A stretch of 64,000 nt of DNA from Solimonas variicoloris DSM 15731 (GCF_000382285.1 NZ_KB907934.1:1-64000); one strand, 5' to 3'. Counted from the stretch's first letter, positions 16,858-25,684 are shown. The notes: generated by a model not told the origin, from the letters alone. A program made the numbers and translations.

Positions 16858-17724
16858 TCAGGGCCGCCGCGTGCCGCCGTAGCGCTTCTCGACCCAGGCC
16901 GGATGGCGGACGAGGATGCGCGGATCCTTGTAGCGCCACAGATCGCGCAGCAGGGTGCCGAGTTCGTGCAGCTGCAGGAAGAAGGGGTTGTACGAGCGTG
17001 GCTGGCGTTCGGTGACGCCGTAGGCGATCGGGCCGGCGTCCTTCTCGGCGCGGAACGTGCCGAACAGGCGGTCCCAGACGATCAGCACGCCGCCGAAGTT
17101 GCGATCGATCTGCAGCGCGTTGGAGCCGTGATGGACGCGGTGGTGCGAGGGCGTGTTGAGCACGGCGCCGAAGCGGTCGAGGAAGCTCGGCGCCTCGGTG
17201 TGCAGGAAGAACTGGTAGAGCAGGCTCATCTCGATCGCGACGATCGCCCAGGTCTTGTTGAAGCCGACCAGCGCGATCGCCACGGCGATGATCAGCGTGC
17301 CGCCGTTGAAGATGACGAGATAATTCTGACGCAGCGCCGTCGAGTAGTTCATGCGCTGCGAGGAGTGGTGGACAGCGTGCGAAGTCCAGAACCAGCGCAC
17401 CTTGTGCCAGACGAGGTGGGCGACGTAGAACGCGAAGTCGCTGACCACGAACAGCAGCAGCACGCTCCAGACGCCGTGCACCGGCTGGTACTGCAGGCCG
17501 AGCGGGTAGACGAGGTCATAGAAGGCGCTGCCGACCAGGGCGACGATGACGCCGTCGACGACCTTGTAGGTGAAGCCCATCGTCATGTTCGACAGCGTGT
17601 CCTTCAGCTCGTAGGCCTGCGCGCGGCCGTGCCGGCGCCAGTACCAGGCTTCGGCGAGGATCACGACGACGAAGACCGCGCCGGCCAGGGCAATGAACGA
17701 CAGCGCGTGCAAGACATCCTGCAT
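16858..17724 (-). CDS. Sterol desaturase / fatty acid hydroxylase superfamily membrane protein
   Basis: A 288-residue integral membrane di-iron oxygenase. The start MQDVLHALSF at 17724 is preferred because the longer frame overlaps the divergent AraC gene. The histidine clusters are complete: HLVWHKVRWFWTSHAVHH in mid-protein and HHRVHH near residue 200. Four to five transmembrane segments surround them. Family members hydroxylate or desaturate sterols, fatty acids or carotenoids, or cleave alkylglycerols using O2. It is divergent from the AraC gene at 17837 (112 bp apart) and may be its target. Confidence 0.9.
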   Translation of the reverse strand: MQDVLHALSFIALAGAVFVVVILAEAWYWRRHGRAQAYELKDTLSNMTMGFTYKVVDGVIVALVGSAFYDLVYPLGLQYQPVHGVWSVLLLFVVSDFAFYVAHLVWHKVRWFWTSHAVHHSSQRMNYSTALRQNYLVIFNGGTLIIAVAIALVGFNKTWAIVAIEMSLLYQFFLHTEAPSFLDRFGAVLNTPSHHRVHHGSNALQIDRNFGGVLIVWDRLFGTFRAEKDAGPIAYGVTERQPRSYNPFFLQLHELGTLLRDLWRYKDPRILVRHPAWVEKRYGGTRRP

Positions 17725-17836
17725 TGACGACTCCGATGCGCGCGGCGGACCGCGGGGACGATGCCGCGATCTTGGCGCCGGCGCTGTCCGGCCGTATTGA
17801 CGCTGGATTTGCGTTTTTGACATTCTCCGCCAAAAC

Positions 17837-18865
17837 ATGGAGGAGAGGACCTTGGCCGAAGGCGGCGTTTACGTCTCGGCGGCGCTCGCCGAGCTCTTGC
17901 GGCTGTATCTCGACGAGCGCCGCATCGCCGCGCCTGCCGTGCGTGCCGAGCTCGACGCCTATGCCGGCGCCCAGCGCATGCCGGTCGAAACCTGGTGGTC
18001 GCTGTTGCAGGCGATCGCCGAGGCCGATCCGCAGCCGGCGATCGGCCTGCGCATCGGCCGGTTCGCCAAGCCGCATCACGTCGGCGTGCTCGGCTATCTG
18101 GCGATGTCCTGCGCGACGCTCGGCCAGGCGCTGATCCGCTTCCAGCGCTTCCAGCCGCTGCTGCACAACCTGACGCCGACGCTGGCGACGCGCCGCGGCG
18201 AGGATTTCGGCCTGAGCTGGGACCCGGCCTACGGCCGCTCGACGCGGCTGTCCGATGAGGTGCTGGTGTCGGCGATGCTGACGCTGGCGCGCTCGCTGAC
18301 CGGTCACGCCGAACTGGCGCTGCGCGCCGTCGAATTTCCGGGGCTGCCGCCGGACGATCCGACGGTGCATGCGCGCTTGCTCGGCTGCCCGGTCCAGTTC
18401 GGGGCCCGGACACTGGTCGTGCATCTGCCGGTCGCCGCGCTCGATCTGCCGATCGACAGCCGCGATCCGCACCTGATGCGCCTGCTCGAACAGCAGGCCG
18501 AGGCCTTGCTGCACGTGCTGCCGCAGCCGGATGCGCTGATGTCGGGCCTGCAGCGGGCGATCGTCGATGCGCTGCAGGACGGCGAGCCGGCATTCGAGCA
18601 GATCGCCGCGCGGCTCGGGGTGCCGTCGCGCTCGCTGTACCGGCGGCTGCAGGAGCGCGGCCTCAGCTACAAGGGCGTGCTCAATCACATGCGCCTGCGG
18701 CTGGCGCGAACCTATCTGGCCGACCCCACGCTCAGCCTGCCGCAGATCGCGCTGCTGCTCGGCTATTCCGAGCAGAGCGCGTTCACGCGCGCCTTCAAGG
18801 GCTGGTGCGGCGAGACGCCGCTGCATTACCGCCGCCAGGCACTCGGGGCCGCCGCGTCGGCGTGA
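17837..18865 (+). CDS. AraC-family transcriptional regulator (OruR-like)
   Basis: A 342-residue regulator with an arabinose-binding-like domain (residues ~20-210; LGYLAMSCATLGQALIRFQRF is characteristic) and a C-terminal double HTH (FEQIAARLGVPSRSLYRRLQ and LLGYSEQSAFTRAFKGW). The start ATG at 17837 lies 112 bp from the divergent desaturase gene. It probably regulates that gene in answer to a lipid or sterol-like ligand; this is inference from position. Confidence 0.9.
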   Translation: MEERTLAEGGVYVSAALAELLRLYLDERRIAAPAVRAELDAYAGAQRMPVETWWSLLQAIAEADPQPAIGLRIGRFAKPHHVGVLGYLAMSCATLGQALIRFQRFQPLLHNLTPTLATRRGEDFGLSWDPAYGRSTRLSDEVLVSAMLTLARSLTGHAELALRAVEFPGLPPDDPTVHARLLGCPVQFGARTLVVHLPVAALDLPIDSRDPHLMRLLEQQAEALLHVLPQPDALMSGLQRAIVDALQDGEPAFEQIAARLGVPSRSLYRRLQERGLSYKGVLNHMRLRLARTYLADPTLSLPQIALLLGYSEQSAFTRAFKGWCGETPLHYRRQALGAAASA

Positions 18866-18895
18866 CGCGGGACGCCGCCGGCCGCGGCCCCGGTG

Positions 18896-19675
18896 TCAGC
18901 CGCGCAGGAACGCCAGCAGCGCCGCGTCGAAGTCCGCCTGTGCCTCGATGTTCGACAAATGTGCCGCCGGCAGCGTGACGAGGCGTGCATCGCCGATCGC
19001 CTCGGCGAGCCGGCGTCCGTCGGCGACGGTCGTCGTCCGGTCCTCGCTGCCGGCGATGACCAGCGCCGGACCGCGGATCGTTGGCAGGGCGGTGCGGAAA
19101 TCGGCGTCGCGCACCGCCGCGACGCCGCCGATGTAGCCGGTCGGCGAGGTCGCAAGCAGCTGCTCGCGCACCGCCTCGACCGCCGCTGTCGCGCGCGCGA
19201 CGAAGGCCGGCGTGAACCAGCGGGTAATGGCGCCGGAGGCGATTTCGGCCATGCCTTTTTCGCGGACCAGCGCGATGCGCGCATCCCAGACGTCCGGCTG
19301 CGCGATGCGCGCGGCGGTGTTGCACAGCACCAGCCGGTCGAGCCGTTGCGGGGCATGCAGGGCCAGCCACTGGCCGATCAAGCCGCCGATCGACAGGCCA
19401 CAGAAATGTGCGCGCTCGCAGCCGACGGCGTCGAGCAGTCGCAGCACATCGTGGCCGAGCTCGTCGACCCGGTACTCGCCGGCCGGCACGTCCGAAGCGC
19501 CGTGACCGCGCATGTCATAACGAAGCACGCGAAAGTGCGGCGTCAGCGCCGGCATCTGCGCGTCCCACATCGACAGCGAGGTGCCGAGCGAGTTCGACAG
19601 GACGAGGATGGGCGCCTCGGCGCGCCCCTCCAGCCGATAGTGCAGGCGCAGGCCTTCGATCGTCAGGGCTGGCAA
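18896..19675 (-). CDS. pcaD: 3-oxoadipate enol-lactonase-like alpha/beta hydrolase
   Basis: A 259-residue alpha/beta hydrolase. It matches PcaD throughout: LSNSLGTSLSMWDAQMPAL after the first strand, RYDMRGHGASD, the nucleophile elbow GLSIGGLIG, VLCNTAARI, and the catalytic His in PAAHLSNIEA. PcaD opens 3-oxoadipate enol-lactone in the beta-ketoadipate pathway. No other pathway gene (catechol or protocatechuate branch) is nearby, so the enzyme may be a paralogue with another ester or lactone substrate; the symbol is a best-match guess. Confidence 0.8.
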   Translation of the reverse strand: MPALTIEGLRLHYRLEGRAEAPILVLSNSLGTSLSMWDAQMPALTPHFRVLRYDMRGHGASDVPAGEYRVDELGHDVLRLLDAVGCERAHFCGLSIGGLIGQWLALHAPQRLDRLVLCNTAARIAQPDVWDARIALVREKGMAEIASGAITRWFTPAFVARATAAVEAVREQLLATSPTGYIGGVAAVRDADFRTALPTIRGPALVIAGSEDRTTTVADGRRLAEAIGDARLVTLPAAHLSNIEAQADFDAALLAFLRG

Positions 19676-19709
19676 GTGAGGCTCCTCTTTGTCCTGGGTG
19701 AGGAAAGGA

Positions 19710-20513
19710 TCAGCTGACGCTCTCGGCGCTGTAGCGCGCGAGCAGGCCGCTGCGCACCGCGTGGCGATGCACGGCGGCGAAGCACCAGCCGGCGGCGAGG
19801 ATCTGCACCACGGCGAGCGCCAGTCCGGCCGCCAGCAGGGCCGGCGAGAAGCCCTGACCGGCGACGATCGCGCGCATGCCTTCGAACACGTACGACGGCG
19901 GCAGCAGATGGCCGATCCACTGCATCCACGCCGGCAGCGTCGCCAGCGGATAGAACACGCCGGCGAACGGCGACAGCAGCGCCGGGATCGGCCAGACCAG
20001 CCATTCCGACGCCGGGCCGAGGCGCAGCACCATCGCGCTCGCGAACACGCCGAGCGCGATGCCGAACAGGAACAGCACGAGCAGGAACGGCAGCAGCAGC
20101 GCGCCGTAGATGAAGAACGAGAAGCCGAACACGCCGGTCGCCAGCAGCAGCATCACCGCCAGGCCGATGACACTGGTGGCGACGCTGGTCAGCACCAGGC
20201 CGCTGACGTATTCGCCGATCGTCAGCGGCGTCGCGAAGATATTGAGGAAGTTGCGCGACCAGACGTCCTCGAAGAAGGCCGTGGTCACGCCCTGCATGAC
20301 GCGCGTGAAGAAATCCCAGAGCAGCACTGCGCCGAGCAGCGTCGGCACGAAGTTGACGCCCGGCGTGCCGAGCGAATTCAGATAGCGCGTGATGAAGCCC
20401 CACAGCACGACGTCGACGGCGACCCAGGCGAAGGTCGGCAGGATGCGGGTCGGGCTGCTGCGCAGCAGGTAGTACTGGCGCAGCACCACGCCGGCGATGC
20501 GGCGGCGGTTCAT
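19710..20513 (-). CDS. ABC-2 type transporter permease
   Basis: A 267-residue permease starting MNRRRIAGVVLRQYYLLRSS. Six transmembrane segments follow an amphipathic N-terminus; PLTIGEYVSGLV and PSYVFEGMRAIV are typical of ABC2_membrane exporters of the NodJ/DrrB type. Its ATG overlaps the stop of the ATPase gene (ATGA), showing translational coupling. Substrate unknown; such exporters move lipids, polysaccharides or drugs. Confidence 0.9.
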   Translation of the reverse strand: MNRRRIAGVVLRQYYLLRSSPTRILPTFAWVAVDVVLWGFITRYLNSLGTPGVNFVPTLLGAVLLWDFFTRVMQGVTTAFFEDVWSRNFLNIFATPLTIGEYVSGLVLTSVATSVIGLAVMLLLATGVFGFSFFIYGALLLPFLLVLFLFGIALGVFASAMVLRLGPASEWLVWPIPALLSPFAGVFYPLATLPAWMQWIGHLLPPSYVFEGMRAIVAGQGFSPALLAAGLALAVVQILAAGWCFAAVHRHAVRSGLLARYSAESVS

Positions 20514-21298
20514 GCGGCGGCCCCGGCCTGCGCCAGCGGCTCGCGCGCCAGCCGGATGAACAGTTCCTCGAGCGTGGCGACGCCATGTTCGGCCGGCAGG
20601 CGGCGCGGGTCGCCGGCCAGCAGCACGCGGCCGTGCGAGACGAACAGCACGTGGTCGCAGACTTCCTCGACTTCGTACATGTTGTGCGAAGTCCACAGGA
20701 TGCCGCTGTGGCCGTCGGCGGCGATGGCGCGGATCAGACGGCGGATGTCATGCGCACTGGCCGGGTCGATCGAGGCGGTCGGCTCGTCGAGCAGCAACAG
20801 GCGCGGCCTGTTGAGCATGGCCTTGGCGAGACAGACCCGGGTCTGTTCGCCGGATGACAGCACGCCGCAGCGCGTGTCGCGGAAGCGCACCAGGTCGAAG
20901 CGCTCGAGCAGGCTTTCGATCCGGGCCTTGAGGTCGGGCACGTCGTAGATCAGCCCGAACACGCGCAGATTCTGCCAGACCGTCAGATTGCCCGGCAGCG
21001 GCGCGTAGACCGCCGCGAAGTTGGTTCGCGCCAGCGCCTGCGCGCGCTGCCGGGCGACATCGTAGCCTTCGATGCGGACGCTGCCGCGGCTCGGCGCGAG
21101 CACGCCGAGGATCATGTTGAGGGTCGTGGTCTTGCCGGCGCCGTTCGGGCCGAGCAGCCCGACGATCTGGCCGGGCGCGACATCGAACGAGACATCGTCG
21201 ACGGCGAGCGTCGAGCCGTACTGCTTGCGCAGCGAACGGACCGCGAGCACGGGCGGCATGGAAGCAGGCATCGGCGGCCGGATCGGGGCGGGGGACAT
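20510..21298 (-). CDS. ABC transporter ATP-binding protein
   Basis: A 262-residue ATPase. Walker A is GLLGPNGAGKTTTLN, the signature is LSSGEQTRVCLAKA, Walker B is LLLLDEPTASIDP, and the switch histidine is in TSHNMYEVEE. The start at 21298 (MSPAPIRPPMPAS) is chosen over one 11 codons upstream; the long open frame further upstream runs across the tRNA genes and is not coding. It forms a two-gene exporter with the downstream permease. Confidence 0.92.
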   Translation of the reverse strand: MSPAPIRPPMPASMPPVLAVRSLRKQYGSTLAVDDVSFDVAPGQIVGLLGPNGAGKTTTLNMILGVLAPSRGSVRIEGYDVARQRAQALARTNFAAVYAPLPGNLTVWQNLRVFGLIYDVPDLKARIESLLERFDLVRFRDTRCGVLSSGEQTRVCLAKAMLNRPRLLLLDEPTASIDPASAHDIRRLIRAIAADGHSGILWTSHNMYEVEEVCDHVLFVSHGRVLLAGDPRRLPAEHGVATLEELFIRLAREPLAQAGAAA

Positions 21299-21418
21299 CG
21301 CATTATGTCCGGCGCACGACAGAGGCTCCATATATGAATGAAACCCGCCGGTTTCCGGGGCGCGGCCGGGCCCGGCCGGCCCGTGAACACGCCGATCAAA
21401 AAAATGCGCGAGATGGGA

Positions 21419-21448
21419 TTGTTGTCGCGTAATTCGTTCTGTTATAGT
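21419..21448 (+). promoter_or_regulatory. Probable sigma-70 promoter of the tRNA-His/tRNA-Lys unit
   Basis: TTGTTG (21419-21424) and TATAGT (21443-21448) are spaced by 18 bp, 45 bp before the tRNA-His gene; an overlapping TTGTCG (21422-21427) is an alternative -35 with 15-bp spacing. Confidence 0.45.
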
Positions 21449-21492
21449 TCGCGCCCCTGAGCGGTCCCCACCCTGCGGGGAACGTTCCCGGT

Positions 21493-21569
21493 GGTGGCCG
21501 TAGCTCAGTTGGTAGAGTCCCAGATTGTGATTCTGGTTGTCGCGGGTTCGAGCCCCGTCGGTCACCCCA
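21493..21569 (+). tRNA. tRNA-His (anticodon GTG)
   Basis: Acceptor GTGGCCG pairs with CGGTCAC, with the extra G at position -1 facing the C discriminator that marks tRNA-His. The anticodon loop gives GTG, the T-loop is GGTTCGAGCC, and CCA is encoded. Confidence 0.95.
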
Positions 21570-21579
21570 GTTTTTTAGC

Positions 21580-21654
21580 GGGCTGTTAGCTCAATGGTAG
21601 AGCAGCTGACTCTTAATCAGTAGGTTCGGGGTTCGAGTCCCTGACAGCCCACCA
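21580..21654 (+). tRNA. tRNA-Lys (anticodon CTT), integration target
   Basis: GGGCTGT pairs with ACAGCCC; the anticodon loop CTCTTAA gives CTT; the discriminator is A and CCA is encoded. Its 3' half (from 21608) is the left copy of a 48-bp repeat whose second copy is at 41971-42018, so the gene was rebuilt by the integrated element. Confidence 0.95.
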
Positions 21655-21655
21655 A
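21608..21655 (+). repeat. attL, 48-bp direct repeat (tRNA-Lys 3' half)
   Basis: Identical to 41971-42018. It runs from the anticodon arm through the encoded CCA plus one base; the match breaks immediately on both sides. Confidence 0.95.
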
Positions 21656-21699
21656 CAAAATCAATGACTTGGACGCGATCTTGCCTCCAAGTCCGATTT

Positions 21700-21719
21700 T
21701 GCGCTGCAATTGCGCTGCA
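21700..21719 (+). repeat. Left 20-bp arm-type repeat: two TGCGCTGCA boxes
   Basis: TGCGCTGCAATTGCGCTGCA contains the 9-mer TGCGCTGCA twice, 2 bp apart. An identical 20-mer in the same orientation lies near the other end (41843-41862). Candidate integrase arm-binding sites. Confidence 0.6.
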
Positions 21720-21753
21720 ACTCCTGCTGATTATGCACCTGGAGAGCAGTTGC

Positions 21754-22800
21754 ATGGCCAGCATCATCGAACGCTTCGACCGCGACGGTCACTCCATCGG
21801 ATTCCAGGCTCAGGTTCGCCGCAAAGGGCATCCTGTGATGGTGAAGACGTTTCGCACGAAACGCGAGGCCAAAGCCTGGATTCACGACACTGAAGCCGAA
21901 ATCGCGCGCGGCGCCGATCTGAGCGGTCGCAAGGAAGCCGAACGCACCACGCTGGCGGAAGCCATCGCACGGTTTCGCACCGAGTATTTCCCGCGGCTGC
22001 GAGAGGGGACGCAGCGCAGCTACCACTATGCCTCCGAGCGCCTGCTTGAAAGCAAGCTCGCGCCGCGCTTTCTGTCCGCTATCCGCGGCGGTGACATCGT
22101 CGACTACCGCAACGAACGGCTCAAGAAGGTGGCCGGCAATACGGTCCGCATCGAGATGGCGCTGCTTGAGCGCCTCTACAACGTGGCGCGTGGCCCGGAA
22201 TGGAAGATGTACGGCCTGGTCAATCCGGTGGAGGGCGTCGATCGTCCCGCCAACCTCACCGAACGCGATCGGCGTCTGGTCGGCGACGAGGAACAGCGGC
22301 TGCTCGAAGCCTGCAAGGTCGAAATCTCGGGCAACGCGCAACTGCGCGACGTTTTCATCATCGCGCTGGAAACCGCCATGCGCGTCGGCGAGATTCTCCA
22401 GATGCGCTGGTCGTGGATCGCGCCGGACCACTACATCGTCATTCCCGCCAAGATCGCCAAGACCAAACGGCCGCGCAAGGTGCCGATGACGAGCAGCGCG
22501 CAGTCCGTCATCGCAGCGCTGCCGTCGCCGCACGAACTGGATGATCTGATCTTCCCGGTCAGGTACGACACGCTCCGCCAGGCGTGGGAGCGGGCGCGTG
22601 CCGCCGCAGGGTGCAAGGACCTGCACATTCACGATCTGCGGCATGAAGCGACGACACGGCTCTTCGAGGTCCACAAGATGACCATGCTCGAAGCGCAGGC
22701 GGTCACCGGACATTCGACCGCGCAGATGATCAAGCGCTATGCGCACCTCGACGTGCGGCACATCGCAGCCAAAATGCAGGGGGCTTCATCCACGGCGTGA
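21754..22800 (+). CDS. Tyrosine-type site-specific integrase
   Basis: A 348-residue phage-type integrase starting MASIIERFDRDGHSIG; an earlier in-frame ATG would run through the arm-site repeat. The N-terminal part (TFRTKREAKAWIHDTEAEIA) is the arm-binding domain. The catalytic residues are seen in ETAMRVGEILQMRW (Arg), HIHDLRHEATTRLFE (H-x-x-R), GHSTAQMIKRYAH (His and the nucleophile Tyr in KRYAHLD). It lies 99 bp from attL, as usual for tRNA-targeting islands, and should catalyse recombination between the 48-bp repeats. Confidence 0.95.
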   Translation: MASIIERFDRDGHSIGFQAQVRRKGHPVMVKTFRTKREAKAWIHDTEAEIARGADLSGRKEAERTTLAEAIARFRTEYFPRLREGTQRSYHYASERLLESKLAPRFLSAIRGGDIVDYRNERLKKVAGNTVRIEMALLERLYNVARGPEWKMYGLVNPVEGVDRPANLTERDRRLVGDEEQRLLEACKVEISGNAQLRDVFIIALETAMRVGEILQMRWSWIAPDHYIVIPAKIAKTKRPRKVPMTSSAQSVIAALPSPHELDDLIFPVRYDTLRQAWERARAAAGCKDLHIHDLRHEATTRLFEVHKMTMLEAQAVTGHSTAQMIKRYAHLDVRHIAAKMQGASSTA

Positions 22801-23108
22801 GTGTTGAGCAGTGCGCGGTTGAATTGACATCACTGCGCATGCAGTGCTAAAAATTTAGTCGAGCGCACGCGCAGAGACGTGCTTTTTGCATCAGATGTAC
22901 TGCTGATCCATCAGCAGCTTGAAAACGAAGCGCCGCAGCAGCGGCTTGACGCAACGCCATCAGGTCGCGTTGCACCTTTGAGTTTCCGAACCGTCGCGCG
23001 CCGGCGGAGTCGGCGCGCATATCGCGCGGCTCGTTCTCACCTCTGCGCGAACCTGAGCAATAAAAATCTTTCTCGCCGCGGCGCGCGCGGTGAGCGAGAG
23101 GATTGCTC
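22801..23108. other. Intergenic leader between integrase and AlpA-type gene
   Basis: 308 bp without a gene. It holds a promoter-like sequence with an embedded palindrome (listed separately) and a GC-rich leader. No protein frame of normal composition is seen. Confidence 0.5.
22824..22853 (+). promoter_or_regulatory. Promoter with embedded palindrome ahead of the AlpA-like gene
   Basis: TTGACA (22824-22829), 18 bp, then TAAAAA (22848-22853). The spacer is filled by CACTGC-GCAT-GCAGTG (22831-22846), a perfect 6-bp inverted repeat, the expected place for a repressor. It probably drives the alpA-like gene and the ATPase. Confidence 0.5.
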
Positions 23109-23417
23109 ATGTCTCAATTGCTTGATCCTGCTGCGCTTGCAGCGCGCTGGATGTACACCACTCGCGCGATCTACGACTGGCTCCAGCACCACCCGGATCG
23201 CCTGCCGCCGTGTGTTCGCCTCGGGTCTGGCCGGACCGTTCGATTTCGGCTCGAAGATGTTGAGGCTTTCGAGCGCGCTCGTGTGCAGGTCGCAGCAGCC
23301 CGTCCGCGACCGCGGCGCGGGCGTGGTCGGCCGCGAATCGTCGCGCAAGATGAAGCGAATACCGCGCAGGATTTTCATGCGCAGCGTCTCGGCATTGTCG
23401 AGGACCCGCGCGGATGA
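23109..23417 (+). CDS. AlpA-like helix-turn-helix DNA-binding protein (excisionase/regulator type)
   Basis: A 102-residue small protein. The pattern LLDPAALAARWMYTTRAIYD, then RLPPCVRLGSGRTVRFRLEDVEAFERAR is the MerR/AlpA-like winged-helix seen in excisionases and island regulators. The basic Arg-rich tail follows. It overlaps the ATPase gene by 4 bp (ATGA), so the two are translated together. Probable role: excision partner of the integrase or regulator of the replication gene. Confidence 0.75.
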   Translation: MSQLLDPAALAARWMYTTRAIYDWLQHHPDRLPPCVRLGSGRTVRFRLEDVEAFERARVQVAAARPRPRRGRGRPRIVAQDEANTAQDFHAQRLGIVEDPRG

Positions 23418-25351
23418 AAAACAAAAATGCCCGCGCGCCGGCTGGCACCAGCGCGCAGGCGGATGACACAGCACTGACGCGCGATGATGATAGCTCCAGT
23501 CCTGCTGCTGTAGTCGATCCGCCACCCTCCGACCGACCGCCCAGCGGTGGCGACCCGACTCCCGAACCCTCCGGCAAGCGCCCGCGCGTGGTCAGCCTAC
23601 CGGAAACCGATGACCGGACGATTTTTCATCACTTCGACACAGTGTTCGACGCCGAGGGCGTCAAGCCGTGGTACTGGTCGGTTCGGTCGGGCCTGCCGGT
23701 GAAGGTGGCTTCGGCAGAGGTGCCGCTCACGACTCAAATGCTCGCGGCCTGGCTGGCGCCACGAATCACATTCCTGAACAGCAGCGGCGAATGCACCAGC
23801 ATTCCGACGGCGCGAGTCGGACTGTGGGAACAGCAGCCGACGACGACTGATCGCATGAAATCTGGCCTCCGTCCCTTGGCCGGGGTCCTGACCAGACCGG
23901 CGATCGTCCGCAATTGCGTGAAAACCGAGCTGCTCGCGCAACCCGGCTACGACACGATCACGCACTACCACCTCAACATCGCTGATCCCGACGCGCAGGC
24001 ATGCGCGACCGGCGCGTCGATGCTCGACGACTTCCGCGCCCGCGCGCTCGCGATGCGGCGCGCGGGGGACCTGCCCGAGGAGCAGGTCGCGCAACGTGCT
24101 GAGCGCGCGCTTGCGGCGTGGTCACTCGTGTTCCTGCTGCGCGATCACGTCCTCGCCGACTTCGACTTTTCCTCAGCCGCCGACGAGGCGAACGCATGGG
24201 CGGCGGCGCTGACGCCGCCAGTCGCGCCGTCGGCGGGTCACACACCACTGATCCTCATCACGGCGCCGATGCGCGGGAGCGGCAAGACGACGCTCGCCAA
24301 CCTGCTGACCTCCCTTTGGGAGCGACCGGTCAGCTTCGGCTGGCCGTCATCCGACGAGGAACTTGAAAAGTGCCTCGGCGCCGCTTTCGCGGCAGGCCGC
24401 TCGCTGATCCTCATGGACAACGTGACGCGCAAGCTGCAATCCGACGTGCTGGCGCGCGTCGTGACTTCGCCGGACCTGTCGATGATCCGGCGGCTCGGCA
24501 CGAACGACACCATCGCCGCGCCGCTGGGCCTGACGCTCTACGCGACGGCGAACAATCCCGACGTGCACGAGGACATCAAGCGCCGCGTGCTGCCCATTCG
24601 GCTCGACCCGCGCGGCCTCGACCCGGCCAAGCGCTCGCCGACGGCCTTCCGGCATCCAGACATCGAGGGCTATCTCGCCGGCGAGACGCCGCGCATCCGG
24701 GCGAGGCTGTACGCGGCGCTCACGGCGTGGGCGCGCGCCCACGCGCCGGAGTCGCCGTCGAACGTCCCGCTGACCGGATTCCACCAGTGGCAACGCTCGG
24801 TCGCGGGCCTGCTGCGTTTCATCGGACGGCAACGCCACGTCACGAACCTGCTCGGCAATCGCGACGCCTTCCTCGAAGGCAGCGATCAGGCCAGCGAGGA
24901 GACGGACCGCTTCATGCAGGCGTGGGCGGATGCGCGCGACCCGCAGCAGTGGGCCGCGCCGGCCGATCTGGTCGAGATCGCGAACGCGAACGACCTCCTC
25001 GCCTGGGTGCTCGAAGCCAAGCTCGATGCCGCGAAGGCGAAGCGCCTCGGCCACTGGATCAAGAGCCTCGTCGGCCGCAAGTTCGAGCTCGGCGGCCAGG
25101 TCGTCGTGCTCGAACGCAGCGATACGCAGATTCGTAAGGACGAATTTCGCGGCCACGCCTACCGACTGGCGCCGGCGGCTAGGGAATCTTTGTCTGTGCG
25201 CAGCTATCGGCCTGAAGAACCGCTCGAGTTCACGCCGGACGAGCTCGAACTTCAGCGGCTGCTCGACGTGGCCGGCGCCGACCCGGACATGGAGACATGG
25301 TTCGCGCAGGCACTGCCCTGGATACTGGGTTGCGCAACGCAGGAGCGCTAG
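23414..25351 (+). CDS. Helicase-type P-loop ATPase, island replication protein candidate
   Basis: A 645-residue protein. After a disordered Pro/Ser-rich start (to ~60) comes an uncharacterised domain, then the ATPase: Walker A GSGKT at residues 288-292, Walker B ILMDN at 332-336, and an asparagine sensor in YATANNPDV near 380, followed by an arginine-rich turn (KRRVLPIRLDP). This spacing fits superfamily-3/D5-like helicases that in satellites and islands unwind the origin. No primase (DxD) motif is obvious in the N-terminal part. The repeat field right behind the gene would be a natural origin. Function inferred. Confidence 0.65.
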   Translation: MKNKNARAPAGTSAQADDTALTRDDDSSSPAAVVDPPPSDRPPSGGDPTPEPSGKRPRVVSLPETDDRTIFHHFDTVFDAEGVKPWYWSVRSGLPVKVASAEVPLTTQMLAAWLAPRITFLNSSGECTSIPTARVGLWEQQPTTTDRMKSGLRPLAGVLTRPAIVRNCVKTELLAQPGYDTITHYHLNIADPDAQACATGASMLDDFRARALAMRRAGDLPEEQVAQRAERALAAWSLVFLLRDHVLADFDFSSAADEANAWAAALTPPVAPSAGHTPLILITAPMRGSGKTTLANLLTSLWERPVSFGWPSSDEELEKCLGAAFAAGRSLILMDNVTRKLQSDVLARVVTSPDLSMIRRLGTNDTIAAPLGLTLYATANNPDVHEDIKRRVLPIRLDPRGLDPAKRSPTAFRHPDIEGYLAGETPRIRARLYAALTAWARAHAPESPSNVPLTGFHQWQRSVAGLLRFIGRQRHVTNLLGNRDAFLEGSDQASEETDRFMQAWADARDPQQWAAPADLVEIANANDLLAWVLEAKLDAAKAKRLGHWIKSLVGRKFELGGQVVVLERSDTQIRKDEFRGHAYRLAPAARESLSVRSYRPEEPLEFTPDELELQRLLDVAGADPDMETWFAQALPWILGCATQER

Positions 25352-25624
25352 TTGTCGAGATGTTGCAATGTTGTCGAGATGTGGAAGCTCAACATTGCTA
25401 CAGCGCAAGTCAATGACTACAGAAGATATTTTCAGTTTTGTCGAGATGTCGAGATGCTTTTGCGGGTCCAGCGTTTACGCATCACGCGCGCATACGCGCG
25501 CGTGATGCGTCCGCGCGCGGGGGGTGAAAATGAATTCGACATTTCGACAATCGCGAATGACAGTTTGAAATCAAGCACTTGACTGTAGCAATGACATCTC
25601 GACAGCAATTCGACAACTCGACAG
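25352..25624. repeat. Iteron-like TTGTCGAGATGT repeats, candidate origin or partition site
   Basis: Exact TTGTCGAGATGT at 25352-25363, 25371-25382 and 25438-25449, with a partial overlapping copy at 25446-25456. On the other side of a large palindrome are inverted copies with one mismatch: ACATTTCGACAA (25539-25550) and ACATCTCGACAG (25594-25605), plus shorter TTCGACA and CTCGACA units to 25624. The field follows the ATPase gene directly. The layout recalls plasmid replication origins; no experiment backs this. Confidence 0.6.
25477..25510. repeat. Perfect 14-bp inverted repeat at the centre of the iteron field
   Basis: ACGCATCACGCGCG and its exact complement CGCGCGTGATGCGT flank CATACG. It has no T-tract, so a terminator is unlikely; its central place between forward and inverted repeats suggests a replication or partition site. 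Confidence 0.7.
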
Positions 25625-25684
25625 ATTTTGCCCGGGTCTGTAGGAACACCCCCTGCAAACGCCTTGGCGCTCGGCGCGGGCCAT

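Noticed and set aside
17797-17821. Two TTGAC boxes 20 bp apart between the second AraC gene and the desaturase gene
   Set aside because: Only the first five bases match; too short to call an operator.
25352-25624. CRISPR array
   Set aside because: The TTGTCGAGATGT repeats are only 12 bp, unevenly spaced and present in both orientations, unlike CRISPR repeats with uniform spacers.
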